Positions 17,846-26,803 of a stretch of 40,157 nt of DNA are shown here, one piece after another. Every line of letters starts with the position of its first letter. Position 1 is the first letter of the stretch. The stretch covers positions 1-40,157 of the forward strand of contig CAYWHE010000005.1 in assembly GCA_964458125.1 (NCBI GenBank), in the 5' to 3' direction. This DNA comes from CAYWHE01 sp964458125. GTDB taxonomy: Bacteria > Bacteroidota > Bacteroidia > AKYH767-A > OLB10. Position numbers and translations under genes: made by a program. The notes below the pieces were generated by a model. That model worked only from the letters and a program-made list of their open reading frames with translations, made no database searches and was not told the DNA's origin.

Positions 17846-19099
17846 TTACCGTTGCAGTACGGCCGTAAAATCGCGTATCAGCCGGAACACTTCAGCAAAT
17901 TTCGTTAAGGGAAGGGTGGAGGCCCTGTCATATACGTCATGATAAAATGAGGTGCCGCCCAGGGTATAAAAGAAAAAGGAAGGCACTCCTTTTTCGGTGA
18001 AATAATAATGGTCGCTGTTTTTTGCCTTTCCCCGTTTTCCAATCGTTTTCAGATAATTCAATGAATCATTCAGGCTCGTCAGGATTTCAAACTCCCTTTG
18101 AAAAACCGCCCCGTTAACCACCATCATCCCGTCATCACCGGTTCCCATCAGGTCCATATTCACCAGGAACCTGATGTTTGAAAGGGGAAAAAACGGATGC
18201 CCGGTATAGAATTCCGAACCCTTCAGTCCCGCCTCCTCTCCTGCAAAGGCAATGAATACCATGGAACAGGCTGGTCTGTTTGCCGGACCGGAATAATAGC
18301 GGACCAGGTTCAGCATCATGGCCGTGCCGCTGGCATTATCGTTGGCCCCGGGAAAATACACATCCTGTCCCATGCGGCCCAGATGATCGTAATGTGCAGT
18401 GAAAACAATAAAGCTGTCGGGGTATTTCGTTCCGGGGATAAAACCGGCCACATTTCTGGCGGTATGGTTTTCAATGACGTCCGATTCCCAGGTGGCCCTG
18501 ATGTTGCGAGGATGATCAGGCATGGAATTTTTCAGGACCTGCAGCACCGGCAGGGAAGCCTGTCCGCCGCCCACGCTCCAGGTTAGTTTTTTTTCTTCGG
18601 TAAATAAAATTCCCCCGGCCATTCTCCCGGCCTCCATCCAGGCTGCTTTTGCCGAATCAAGAGCGCCTTTGGCCGGGAAGGATGATTTGTCAAGCAGGAT
18701 GAATTGACCGGCTGCCTGGTCCGGGATTTCCCTGGCCGGGGAGCCCGTCGCCTTTCGTATTTTAAATTTTCCTGAAACCGGAGGACTGGCCGGATCGGTG
18801 ATAAAATCAATCCCGGGACGGAGGGGTTTTCCGTTTATGGAAACAGTTACTCTGCCGGGAAAAATGTTCACCGGGAAATGAAAAGGCTGAAAATATCCCG
18901 GGGAGAATGAATCCAGTCCGTGTTTCCGGAACTCCTGCGCAATAAAAACCGATGCAATTGAATCGCCCCCGTTCACATAACCGCGCCCATGCATGCCTGG
19001 TGCCGCAAGGGTATCCACCAGGTAACGGGCATAATTCAGATCCTGAGCCTGAATTAAACCGGGGAAAAACAACAAAAATGCAATCCGGCAAACCTTCAT
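17846..19099 (-). CDS. Exported M28-family zinc aminopeptidase
   Basis: A 417-residue protein with a signal peptide (residues 1-18, ending LIQAQ). The peptidase domain (about 215-415) shows all five expected M28 metal ligands: His236 in TAHYDHLG, Asp254 in GANDNASG, the Glu288-Glu289 pair in FAGEEAGLKGS, Asp316 in NMDLMG and His387 in YHDVYDR. Residues about 85-210 form a PA-like insert that is common before this domain. It should be a two-zinc exopeptidase acting in the periplasm or outside the cell; substrate specificity cannot be read from sequence. The gene starts 3 bases after the stop of the upstream unknown gene, so the two are almost certainly one transcript. Confidence 0.92.
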   Translation of the reverse strand: MKVCRIAFLLFFPGLIQAQDLNYARYLVDTLAAPGMHGRGYVNGGDSIASVFIAQEFRKHGLDSFSPGYFQPFHFPVNIFPGRVTVSINGKPLRPGIDFITDPASPPVSGKFKIRKATGSPAREIPDQAAGQFILLDKSSFPAKGALDSAKAAWMEAGRMAGGILFTEEKKLTWSVGGGQASLPVLQVLKNSMPDHPRNIRATWESDVIENHTARNVAGFIPGTKYPDSFIVFTAHYDHLGRMGQDVYFPGANDNASGTAMMLNLVRYYSGPANRPACSMVFIAFAGEEAGLKGSEFYTGHPFFPLSNIRFLVNMDLMGTGDDGMMVVNGAVFQREFEILTSLNDSLNYLKTIGKRGKAKNSDHYYFTEKGVPSFFFYTLGGTSFYHDVYDRASTLPLTKFAEVFRLIRDFTAVLQR

Positions 19100-19102
19100 T
19101 CC

Positions 19103-20029
19103 TTACCGGTTAAACCTGCGTTCAAGCAGGTCGGAAAGACTGGAGAATGCCTTGCCGTTCCGATCCCAGGCAAATTTCGATGCATATTGCTCCATCACCA
19201 GTTGCCGGGCTTCCTCCAGGTTATTGCATTTGTTCAGTGTATCAATAACGGAGTTGTAAGTATTCAGATCCCCGTCAAAAAGTTCATTGATAAAGGAAAA
19301 CTTCTCATTGATGCCGATGGATTTTTTCAGATCCTCCACCGGTTTATGCTGAAGTTTTTTTCCCAGACTGGAGTCCGTTTTATTCCTCGAAATTTTGTCA
19401 TGCAGCGTTGGTTGTTCCTGGTACTGTCCGGCAACGGTCATCACGGTATCAAACAGGCTTGTCGTTTGAACCGTTGCCCGCCTGGAAGCAGCACCGGTCC
19501 TGGTTTCTGCTTTCCTGGCCGGGTTTTCTTCCACCTGCGTGGTTACTGCTGCCGGAGGTTCCGCCCGGGGTTCAGGGCTTTGAATTATTTCCGGTTCAGG
19601 AATGGTTTTTTCCTCCGGAACCGATGCCTGCACGTGGATGCCGGTATTCAGATTGTCCGGCTTCTTTTCCACCTGTGATTCGGCCACAAAAGCCGGTCTT
19701 ACCACAAATGAAACAATGGGTGTTTTCTCCTTCACCACCGTAACCATTGGGCTTTCCGCCTGCACGGCCTGCGCCGGAACAGGCACAACGGGACTTTCAG
19801 GATGCATGGGCTTCGCCATTTCAGGGGGTGGCACAAGCACCCGGGCGGTTTCCATAACCAAAGGATTTTTCAGCCTGTTCAAATGATCATACAACCTGGC
19901 GATATTGCTCCGGATCAGGTCGATTTCAATCAAGGGAACCGGGCCATTCGTGGATCGGATCTGGGCATATTGTTCTTCAATGGTTTCAAGCAGGTTTTGA
20001 ATTTCCTGGTGGATGAGGGTGTTATTCAT
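19103..20029 (-). CDS. Conserved Bacteroidota protein of unknown function
   Basis: A 308-residue soluble protein with no signal peptide. It has three parts. Residues 1-60 are predicted helical and charged (NTLIHQEIQNLLETIEEQYA). Residues about 65-200 are low-complexity, rich in Pro, Val and Glu, and probably disordered. The compact C-terminal part (about 215-308) carries the motif EKFSFINELFDGDLNTYNSV followed by a predicted helix and ends SDLLERRFNR. I recognise the C-terminal phrase INELFDGD as recurrent in Bacteroidota hypothetical proteins, but no function is known to me. It sits directly before the M28 peptidase gene in an operon and is divergent from thymidine kinase. Confidence 0.85.
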   Translation of the reverse strand: MNNTLIHQEIQNLLETIEEQYAQIRSTNGPVPLIEIDLIRSNIARLYDHLNRLKNPLVMETARVLVPPPEMAKPMHPESPVVPVPAQAVQAESPMVTVVKEKTPIVSFVVRPAFVAESQVEKKPDNLNTGIHVQASVPEEKTIPEPEIIQSPEPRAEPPAAVTTQVEENPARKAETRTGAASRRATVQTTSLFDTVMTVAGQYQEQPTLHDKISRNKTDSSLGKKLQHKPVEDLKKSIGINEKFSFINELFDGDLNTYNSVIDTLNKCNNLEEARQLVMEQYASKFAWDRNGKAFSSLSDLLERRFNR

Positions 20030-20071
20030 TTTAAATTTATGTATTAAAACAGGATGTACCGGCTTTTATTA

Positions 20072-20080
20072 TATTTTTGC
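20072..20080 (+). promoter_or_regulatory. Candidate -7 box for thymidine kinase
   Basis: TATTTTTGC fits the TAnnTTTG consensus and matches the TTTGC ending of several boxes in this window. No clear -33 TTG is present. The leader to the ATG at 20238 would be about 150 bases, which is long. It contains a direct repeat of TTTCAAAC at 20092 and 20103, one helical turn apart, that could bind a regulator. Confidence 0.4.
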
Positions 20081-20237
20081 GCTCCGGCCGGTTTCAAACA
20101 GCTTTCAAACCTACATGATTTTAAGGACATCTCAAAAAAGTATTGAGGTTGATGTCCGGCTGTTTTAAAAACCCATACCCCTGAGCGGTATGCGTTACCG
20201 GTTAGCGGGATCATACAGCAAGCAGCATTTGCATCAG

Positions 20238-20831
20238 ATGTTTTTAGAAAACGTTAAGGGGCATAAGAACAGAAAGGGGTGGATTGAAGTCATCTGCGGT
20301 TCCATGTTTTCGGGGAAAACGGAAGAACTCATCCGCAGACTGCGGCGGGCGGGTATTGCCAGGCAGCGGGTGGAAATTTTTAAACCCCAGGTGGATACCC
20401 GTTACGATGAACAGGATATCGTCTCTCATGACGCTAATTCCATCAAATCCACGCCTGTTCCTTCCTCCGCCAATATCCTGCTGCTCAGTCATGAAGTGGA
20501 TGTGGTGGGTATAGATGAAGCCCAGTTTTTTGACGAAGGCCTTCCCGATGTATGCGAACAGCTTGCCGCACAGGGTATCCGTGTCATCATTGCCGGTCTG
20601 GACATGGACTTCAAGGGCAAGCCATTTGGCTCCATGCCCCGCCTGCTGGCCATAGCTGAATACATCACGAAGGTGCATGCCATCTGCATACACTGTGGCG
20701 ACCTGGCGCACAATTCCTTCCGGACCGTGAACAACAAAGCCCTGGTGATGCTGGGCGAAAAAGAAAGTTATGTGCCTTTATGCCGCGACTGTTACCTGAG
20801 GGAGACGGCCAGGCAACAGCAGACACCCTGA
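20238..20831 (+). CDS. tdk: Thymidine kinase (type II)
   Basis: A 197-residue cytosolic salvage enzyme phosphorylating thymidine with ATP. The Walker A loop GSMFSGKT (21-28) follows the conserved GWIEVIC strand. DEAQFF contains the likely catalytic base Glu94. The lasso/thymidine loop includes RTVNNKALVMLGEKESYVPL. Zinc ligands appear as Cys150/Cys153 (CIHC) and Cys182/Cys185 (CRDC). I use the ATG giving MFLENVKGHKNRKGW, the normal family N-terminus in Bacteroidota; an upstream ATG at 20190 would add 16 residues of no family similarity. It is followed after 61 bases by murF-alr on the same strand, so co-transcription is plausible. Confidence 0.95.
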   Translation: MFLENVKGHKNRKGWIEVICGSMFSGKTEELIRRLRRAGIARQRVEIFKPQVDTRYDEQDIVSHDANSIKSTPVPSSANILLLSHEVDVVGIDEAQFFDEGLPDVCEQLAAQGIRVIIAGLDMDFKGKPFGSMPRLLAIAEYITKVHAICIHCGDLAHNSFRTVNNKALVMLGEKESYVPLCRDCYLRETARQQQTP

Positions 20832-20892
20832 TTTTTCCGATGATTCCTTACTTCCAACGGCTATCCTATTTCCCTGTCCATTGACCGTGAAC

Positions 20893-23376
20893 ATGCCCAC
20901 CTATACCATGGAATCCATTGCCGGCCTTGTCGGAGGCGAATGCTTTCTTCATGCCTCGCGTCCATCGGGGATTCTGCATCTGATCACCGACAGCAGGAAA
21001 GTAACTGCCCCGGAAACTTCACTCTTTTTTGCCATACAGGGAGACAGGCGCAACGGTCACGAATTTATCCCCAACCTGGTTCATGCCGGTGTTTTTAATT
21101 TCGTGGTATCCCGCCGGGATCTGATAGAAGTTCACCACCATGTTAATTTTATCGTGGTAGACGACACCCTGGCCGCCATGCAGCAGCTGGCCGCTCATCA
21201 CCGGGGCGTTTTCCGTCTTCCGGTTTTTGGCATTACGGGAAGTAACGGCAAAACCATCGTCAAGGAATGGCTGTACCAGCTGCTGCGGGAAGACTATCAG
21301 GTTGCCAGGAGTCCGAAAAGTTATAATTCACAGATAGGGGTGCCGTTATCGGTTTGGCAGCTCAACTCGTCCGATACACTGGGCATTTTTGAAGCCGGCA
21401 TTTCCAAACCAGGTGAAATGGCGAAGCTGGAAAAAATGATCCTGCCCGAATACGGGATATTCACCAATATCGGCCAGGCGCATGACGAGAATTTTGAATC
21501 CCAGGAGCAGAAGATCCGGGAGAAACTGCTCCTGTTCACCCGGGCCCGCGTGTTGTTTTACTGCAGGGATTACCGCCATATAACGGATTGTATTAACGAA
21601 AATACAACGCTCCGGCAGGGCCTGACCTTGTTTACGTGGTCACGCAGGCTGAAAGCCGACCTGCAGATCGGCCGGATCACGAAGGGACCTGGTGAAACCG
21701 AGATCCAGGCCGTTTACCGGAATGACTTTATCACCCTTCATATCCCGTTTACCGATGAAGCTTCGGTGGAAAATGCCATTCATTGCTGGTCGGTCATGCT
21801 GTACCTGGGGCACCCGCAGGAAACCATACAGAAGCGTATCGAGATGCTCAGCCCGGTGGCCATGCGGCTTGAAATGAAAGAGGGGATCAACAACTGCTCC
21901 ATCATCAACGACAGTTACAATTCCGACATCAGCTCCCTGACCATTGCGCTGGACTTCCTCAACCAGCAGAAACAACATGTCAGCCGTACGGTGATCCTTT
22001 CGGATATTCTGCAAAGCGGCAAGAGCGAGGAACTGCTTTACAAAGAGGTCGGGGAATTGCTTTTTCACAAAGGAGTCAAAAAACTCATCGGTATCGGACC
22101 CGCCATTAGCCGGCAGCAGGAGGCCTTCCGGGTAAATGACAAGCATTTTTTCGCTTCGACGGACGATTTCCTGCGCGACTACAGCAGCGCCAGGTTTATG
22201 GATGAAACCATCCTGCTGAAAGGCGCCCGTCCGTTCGGGTTTGAACGGATCAGCCGCAACCTTCAGCAAAAGGCACATGAAACCGTGCTGGAGATCAACC
22301 TCAATGCCGTCATCCACAACCTGAATTATTACCGTTCCAGGCTGCAACCCAAAACTAAAATTATGGTGATGGTCAAGGCCTTCTCCTACGGCAGCGGAAG
22401 TTTTGAAATTGCAAACATCCTCCAGTTTCATCATGTGGATTACCTGGCGGTTGCCTATGCCGATGAGGGTGTAGAACTCCGGAAATCCGGCATCACGCTT
22501 CCCATCCTGGTGATGAACCCGGAGGAGCAGAGTTACGATATCATGATTGCATTCCAGCTGGAACCTGAAATTTACAGCTTCAGGGTGCTGAAGAGCTTCA
22601 GCGAGGCTCTCCGGCGCAAAGGCCCGGCGCAGCCATTTCCCGTTCACATCAAACTGGACACCGGCATGCACAGGCTTGGTTTTGAAGCAGAGGACATCCC
22701 CCAGCTGGTCGTGCGCATCCGGAATAACCGCCAGCTTCGGATGGTCTCCGTTTTTTCGCACCTGGCCGCCAGTGATGAACCCGTGCACGATTCCTTTACC
22801 AGGCTGCAACTTGACAAATTCAACACCATGAGCGAACAATTGACGACCCACTTCAAACAGCCTGTTCTCCGTCACATGCTGAATTCAGCCGGCATCATCC
22901 GTTTCCCGGAAGCACAGTACGATATGGTTCGTTTAGGGATAGGGTTACACGGAATAGCCGCCGGGCCTCATGAACAACGGCACATGCAAACAGTAGCCAC
23001 TCTGAAATCAACCATCTCCCAGATCAAACAGGTCAAAGCGGGCGACAGCATCGGTTATAACCGGAACGCCAGCGCCGGACGCGATATGATCATCGGCATT
23101 GTCGGCATCGGTTATGCTGACGGTCTGAACCGCCGGCTGGGAAACGGTCACGGAAAAATGTTGGTGAACGGCATGCTGGCTCCGGTGGTCGGAAATGTCT
23201 GCATGGACATGTGCATGATCGATATCACCGACATTCCGGCAAAGGAAGGAAACGAAGTGGTGGTGTTCGGGCAGGATTACCCGATTACAGAAGTAGCCAG
23301 AACGCTGGAGACCATTCCGTATGAGGTGCTGACCAATGTTTCACAACGGGTCAAGCGTATATATTACCACGAATAA
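20893..23376 (+). CDS. murF-alr: Bifunctional MurF ligase / alanine racemase fusion
   Basis: An 827-residue cytoplasmic protein combining two steps of D-Ala-D-Ala use in peptidoglycan synthesis. The N-terminal MurF half (1 to about 455) has the ATP loop GITGSNGKT (about 113-121) and the ligase motif NDSYNSDISSL, and would add D-Ala-D-Ala to UDP-MurNAc-tripeptide. The C-terminal half (about 460-827) is a fold-type III PLP alanine racemase with Lys495 in VMVKAFSYGSG as the Schiff-base lysine, plus KLDTGMHRLGFE, GYNRNAS with the likely second catalytic tyrosine, and VGIGYADGLNRRL. This fusion is well known in Bacteroidota and supports the lineage assignment. The ATG at 20893 is preferred to a TTG 12 bases upstream. 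It converges with the transglycosylase gene. Confidence 0.95.
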   Translation: MPTYTMESIAGLVGGECFLHASRPSGILHLITDSRKVTAPETSLFFAIQGDRRNGHEFIPNLVHAGVFNFVVSRRDLIEVHHHVNFIVVDDTLAAMQQLAAHHRGVFRLPVFGITGSNGKTIVKEWLYQLLREDYQVARSPKSYNSQIGVPLSVWQLNSSDTLGIFEAGISKPGEMAKLEKMILPEYGIFTNIGQAHDENFESQEQKIREKLLLFTRARVLFYCRDYRHITDCINENTTLRQGLTLFTWSRRLKADLQIGRITKGPGETEIQAVYRNDFITLHIPFTDEASVENAIHCWSVMLYLGHPQETIQKRIEMLSPVAMRLEMKEGINNCSIINDSYNSDISSLTIALDFLNQQKQHVSRTVILSDILQSGKSEELLYKEVGELLFHKGVKKLIGIGPAISRQQEAFRVNDKHFFASTDDFLRDYSSARFMDETILLKGARPFGFERISRNLQQKAHETVLEINLNAVIHNLNYYRSRLQPKTKIMVMVKAFSYGSGSFEIANILQFHHVDYLAVAYADEGVELRKSGITLPILVMNPEEQSYDIMIAFQLEPEIYSFRVLKSFSEALRRKGPAQPFPVHIKLDTGMHRLGFEAEDIPQLVVRIRNNRQLRMVSVFSHLAASDEPVHDSFTRLQLDKFNTMSEQLTTHFKQPVLRHMLNSAGIIRFPEAQYDMVRLGIGLHGIAAGPHEQRHMQTVATLKSTISQIKQVKAGDSIGYNRNASAGRDMIIGIVGIGYADGLNRRLGNGHGKMLVNGMLAPVVGNVCMDMCMIDITDIPAKEGNEVVVFGQDYPITEVARTLETIPYEVLTNVSQRVKRIYYHE

Positions 23377-23392
23377 AAGGAAATTTCCGGTA

Positions 23393-25015
23393 TCAGCCGG
23401 CCAGCATCACCTTGATTTTAGTGCCCGGCCGGAGCTGGCTGGAACTCTTGATTTTATTGAAATCTTTCAACTGCTGAATCGTCACGCCGTCATATCGTTT
23501 GGCAATGGTGGCCAGGGTATCCCCTTTTTGAACGAGGTGATAAATATATTTGACCTGCTGATTTTGCCTGGTCTGCCGGTCTGCAACCGGTTTGGCCGGA
23601 GCTGTTTGAACCGCTCCTGCCTGAATGGCGGTATCGCCGGAAACGGTATCGGGCCGTTGCGATAACTCCTTCGTATTGTTGACCGGTTCGCGAGGTCCTT
23701 CTTTAACCTTGACCAGTGCAAACACCCGTATCTTCTGACCTGATTTTAATTTCGTGGTTTTCAGACCGTTTATTTTTTTTATTTCGGCAATCGTGCAGTT
23801 GTATCGGTCTGCTATTTCTGTAATGGTTTCTCCTTTCAGCACCGTATGGGTTTTTCGGACCTGTTTAAAAACCATTTCGCCCGGTGCCAGGGAAACATCC
23901 ACCGGGGCTTTGGCTTTATTGTCTATGGCAAATACCGGAAGCGGGGATGGAGGCGGAACAGAATCGGCTTTAAAAATGTTGCTTTCCTGCGCTACAAATG
24001 AATACACCTTATTGGCCGGAAGCCTGAGGGTGAACGTCTCCGGCATATCCGGGATGTAGCGTCTCTTAACGGTCGGGTTCAGGTATGCGAGGATATCTTC
24101 GGGTACGTCAATGGCTTTTGAAATGGTGGAAAAACTCACGCCCTGATGGATTGCAACGGTATCGACATCATAGTAGGAAAACGCGGGTGAAACGGGGAAG
24201 AGGTTGTGTTCACGGGAATAATTCATCAGGTAACAAACAGCTATGAAAGCCGGCACATAGCCGCGTGTTTCTGCAGGCAGGTACCGGGCAATTTCCCAGA
24301 AATTTGTTTTTCCGCCGGACCTGTTTATGGCCCTGTTCACATTTCCCGGACCACAGTTATACGATGCAATCACCAGCAGCCAGTCTCCGTATATGGCATA
24401 CATGTCTTTAAAATACTTGCATGCGGCAACGGTTGCCTTATAAGGATCCTTCCGGTCATCCAGGAAAGAGGTGACCTTTAAATCATACAATTTGGCCGTA
24501 TTGTACATGAACTGCCAGATGCCCGTAGCACCGACAGGGGAAACCGCCAGCGGGTTCAGGGCCGACTCCACCACCGAGAGGTATTTAAATTCAAGCGGCA
24601 GGTCTTCCCGGTCAAGCACCTCTTCAAACATGGGAAAATAGAGATTGGCCATGCCCATAATCCTGGAAGTGAGCTCCCGTTTCCGGCAGGCATACAGATC
24701 AATGTATTGTTTAACGGAAGCATTATACGTCAAGGGAATGGGGGTTACGATCCTGGATATCCGGCTCCTGTATTCTTCGGCGGTAAATGCGGGAATATTG
24801 AAGTTGTCCGTGACACCGGTGGTATTGCCATGATCGTTCATGTAACTGAACCGGATAACATGATTGATAGTCACCAGGCTGTCCAGCATGGCCGCAATCG
24901 GATCATTAGGTGGAATGGGCTCACAAATTGCATCTGAACCGGTCTGGGCATGGAGAGGCCCGGCCAGGCAAATGCCAATCAGGAAAAACAGAACTGGTTT
25001 CCGGATCTTGTTCAT
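23393..25015 (-). CDS. LysM-containing lytic murein transglycosylase (MltD-like)
   Basis: A 540-residue exported peptidoglycan lyase. A signal peptide (about 1-23, ending LHAQ) is followed by a GH23/SLT domain (about 110-270) with catalytic Glu150 in YLSVVESALNPLAVSPVGA and the supporting motifs GIWQFM, ASYNCGPGNV and ETRGYVPAF. Two LysM cell-wall-binding domains follow at about 385-430 (HTVLKGETITEIADRYNC) and 490-537 (YHLVQKGDTLATIAKRYDG), separated by a Pro/Thr/Gln-rich linker. The domain order matches MltD, though with two LysM units. It should cleave the MurNAc-GlcNAc bond to anhydro ends in the periplasm. The ATG at 25015 is preferred to a TTG nine bases upstream; a promoter box lies about 50 bases before it. 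Confidence 0.93.
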   Translation of the reverse strand: MNKIRKPVLFFLIGICLAGPLHAQTGSDAICEPIPPNDPIAAMLDSLVTINHVIRFSYMNDHGNTTGVTDNFNIPAFTAEEYRSRISRIVTPIPLTYNASVKQYIDLYACRKRELTSRIMGMANLYFPMFEEVLDREDLPLEFKYLSVVESALNPLAVSPVGATGIWQFMYNTAKLYDLKVTSFLDDRKDPYKATVAACKYFKDMYAIYGDWLLVIASYNCGPGNVNRAINRSGGKTNFWEIARYLPAETRGYVPAFIAVCYLMNYSREHNLFPVSPAFSYYDVDTVAIHQGVSFSTISKAIDVPEDILAYLNPTVKRRYIPDMPETFTLRLPANKVYSFVAQESNIFKADSVPPPSPLPVFAIDNKAKAPVDVSLAPGEMVFKQVRKTHTVLKGETITEIADRYNCTIAEIKKINGLKTTKLKSGQKIRVFALVKVKEGPREPVNNTKELSQRPDTVSGDTAIQAGAVQTAPAKPVADRQTRQNQQVKYIYHLVQKGDTLATIAKRYDGVTIQQLKDFNKIKSSSQLRPGTKIKVMLAG

Positions 25016-25063
25016 GGGGTCCAATGGCTTGCTGCTGGTTTCAAAATGCTGTGGCGACAGGCT

Positions 25064-25072
25064 GCAAATTTA
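25064..25072 (-). promoter_or_regulatory. Candidate -7 box for the lytic transglycosylase gene
   Basis: Minus strand TAAATTTGC matches the TAnnTTTG consensus and lies about 50 bases upstream of the ATG. No good -33 TTG was found at normal spacing. The remaining bases up to 25323 (about 250) contain no gene I can support. Confidence 0.5.
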
Positions 25073-25323
25073 TGAATTACAGCCTTTATTTTACTAAGAT
25101 TTCCTGATTTAAATAGTACATACGTAAAAAAACGGGGATAGGTTGCCTTTTTGCATATGCCGATGCATCGGAAATAAAACAGCCCATGCATGCAATTGTT
25201 TGCCTGGACCTTTTATTCCTATAGCTAAAACAGGTATTTATCCGCCATCGGACCAGGAAAAAAGGGCCTGGAATGGAAGGAAAGATCAGCAAAAGTAAGG
25301 TAAGGGATCAGGAGATCGCTTGC

Positions 25324-26397
25324 TTATTTGAACACTTTCAGTTGCTCAAACTCCTTTTTTTTTGAAACATACTTAAACAGAAAAGGAATAAAACTGAGTA
25401 CAACTGCCGTAACACAAAGGATGATCAGCAGGACCAGGCTGCTGATATTGCGTAATACAAGTGCAAGTAAAATAAAACCGATGTTACTCAGGTACAGGGT
25501 AATGGATACTTCACGATGCGACAGGCCCAAATCCAGCAGGAGGTGGTGGATGTGGTTACGGTCGGCTTTAAAAGGCGACTTACCGTGGAAGGCCCTGACC
25601 ATGAAAATGCGCAGGGTATCGTACAGCGGGATGATCAGTATGGCTATGGCCATGGCCGGGCTGCTCCGGAAAGGAAATGCGTAGGGCGGGCTGATAAAGC
25701 TCAGGTTTACAAAATTGATGGTCAGCACCGATAAAATCAATCCCACAATCAGCGACCCGGTATCCCCCATGAAGATATTGGCCGGTGAGAAATTATAAAC
25801 CAGGAAGGCCAGCAGGGAACTGAAAAGGGAAAACGACAGAATGCACAGGCCAATCTGGTTGTAATTGTAAAACCATAAACCAAAGGTAAACGATGCTATG
25901 GATCCAATCCCGGCAGCCAGGCCGTCAATGCCGTCAATGAGGTTAAAGGAATTGATGATGACGAGAATGGTGAAAATGCTAAAGAGGACACTGAGTGAGT
26001 AGGGGATTTCATAAATCCCAAAAATTCCGCACATGCTGTCAATACGCACATTTCCGAATAATACAATGATAATGGCTGATACGACCTGACCCATTAGTTT
26101 TTTACTGGGCGATAGCTCCACCAGGTCATCCTTGATGCCGATGAAAAACATGACGATTATGGCTGCAATGATGTATTGCGTAGAAGGACTTGTAAAGCCG
26201 GCCGACCAAAAGGTATAAGAAAAAACCACTCCGGCAAAAATGGCCAAACCACCCAGTGTGGGGATGCTTGATTTGTGTGATTTACGTTCTCCAGGCTCAT
26301 CATAGAGGTTTTTGATGACGGCCACTTTAATAATGGAGGGTATCGCCAAAAAGGTAATAATAAAGGCAGTAATGCAGCTAAAGGTAATGTTATTCAT
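25324..26397 (-). CDS. WecA/TagO-type polyprenyl-phosphate sugar-1-phosphate transferase
   Basis: A 357-residue polytopic inner-membrane enzyme with about ten or eleven hydrophobic helices. It would transfer a sugar-1-phosphate from a UDP-sugar to undecaprenyl phosphate, starting synthesis of a surface glycan. Family motifs are GIKDDLVELSPSKK (Asp90-Asp91 for Mg and lipid), NSFNLIDGIDGLAAG, IFMGDTGSL and the HIHHLLLDLGLSHR loop, which is characteristic of the WecA/TagO branch rather than MraY. The ATG at 26397 is favoured over a TTG nine bases earlier because a -7 box ends only 17 bases upstream. The epimerase and Wzi-like barrel genes downstream in the window suit a polysaccharide theme, but a gap of about 400 bases separates them. 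Confidence 0.9.
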   Translation of the reverse strand: MNNITFSCITAFIITFLAIPSIIKVAVIKNLYDEPGERKSHKSSIPTLGGLAIFAGVVFSYTFWSAGFTSPSTQYIIAAIIVMFFIGIKDDLVELSPSKKLMGQVVSAIIIVLFGNVRIDSMCGIFGIYEIPYSLSVLFSIFTILVIINSFNLIDGIDGLAAGIGSIASFTFGLWFYNYNQIGLCILSFSLFSSLLAFLVYNFSPANIFMGDTGSLIVGLILSVLTINFVNLSFISPPYAFPFRSSPAMAIAILIIPLYDTLRIFMVRAFHGKSPFKADRNHIHHLLLDLGLSHREVSITLYLSNIGFILLALVLRNISSLVLLIILCVTAVVLSFIPFLFKYVSKKKEFEQLKVFK

Positions 26398-26413
26398 CAA
26401 GTTCAAGGCAGGG

Positions 26414-26422
26414 GCAAATGTA
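26414..26422 (-). promoter_or_regulatory. Candidate -7 box for the WecA/TagO-type gene
   Basis: Minus strand TACATTTGC matches TAnnTTTG and lies 17-25 bases before the ATG at 26397, implying a very short leader. No clear -33 element. Confidence 0.5.
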
Positions 26423-26803
26423 GGCTATTAATGCGAAGCAGGAATATAAATTTTGTTACGGTTATGTTACTATAAGCAAATGCGGGCCTGCAGGTGGCCA
26501 AACTACGCCGGATGATCGGGGGGGGGCGAGCAGGCGGACAAAACAAAGTGGACGGCCTGTTTCCGGCAAATGCGTGACAAGTTACATTCTTTGATTTCAA
26601 AAGTCAAGGATTCCTGAAAAAGTTTTTTGATACCGACCGCCCGGAAGTTCAGCCGCAACAACTTAAAACGAGCCGATCCCAACGGTTTGGCGATATATAG
26701 CAGGGCTTCCTGCCCCCCTTCATGGTCAGAACGGCCTGTTTCCTACCTTTTCAACGCTGAAAACAAACGCTGTTCCGGGTAACATGAACCTGTAAGCCGG
26801 TTA
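26423..26803. other. Intergenic region with a nine-G run
   Basis: No gene is supported here. The stretch contains a run of nine G at 26518-26526 within GC-rich sequence. I saw no convincing hairpin-plus-T-run terminator for the barrel gene ending at 26804. Confidence 0.45.

Noticed and set aside
21640..22875. 411-codon open frame antisense to murF-alr
   Set aside because: The opposite strand encodes an intact fusion enzyme with all motifs; the antisense product shows no domain, signal peptide or start context.
26518..26526. Run of nine G as a possible phase-variable tract
   Set aside because: It lies in an intergenic region about 115 bases upstream of the WecA/TagO-type start, outside its promoter box, and homopolymer length is prone to sequencing error.
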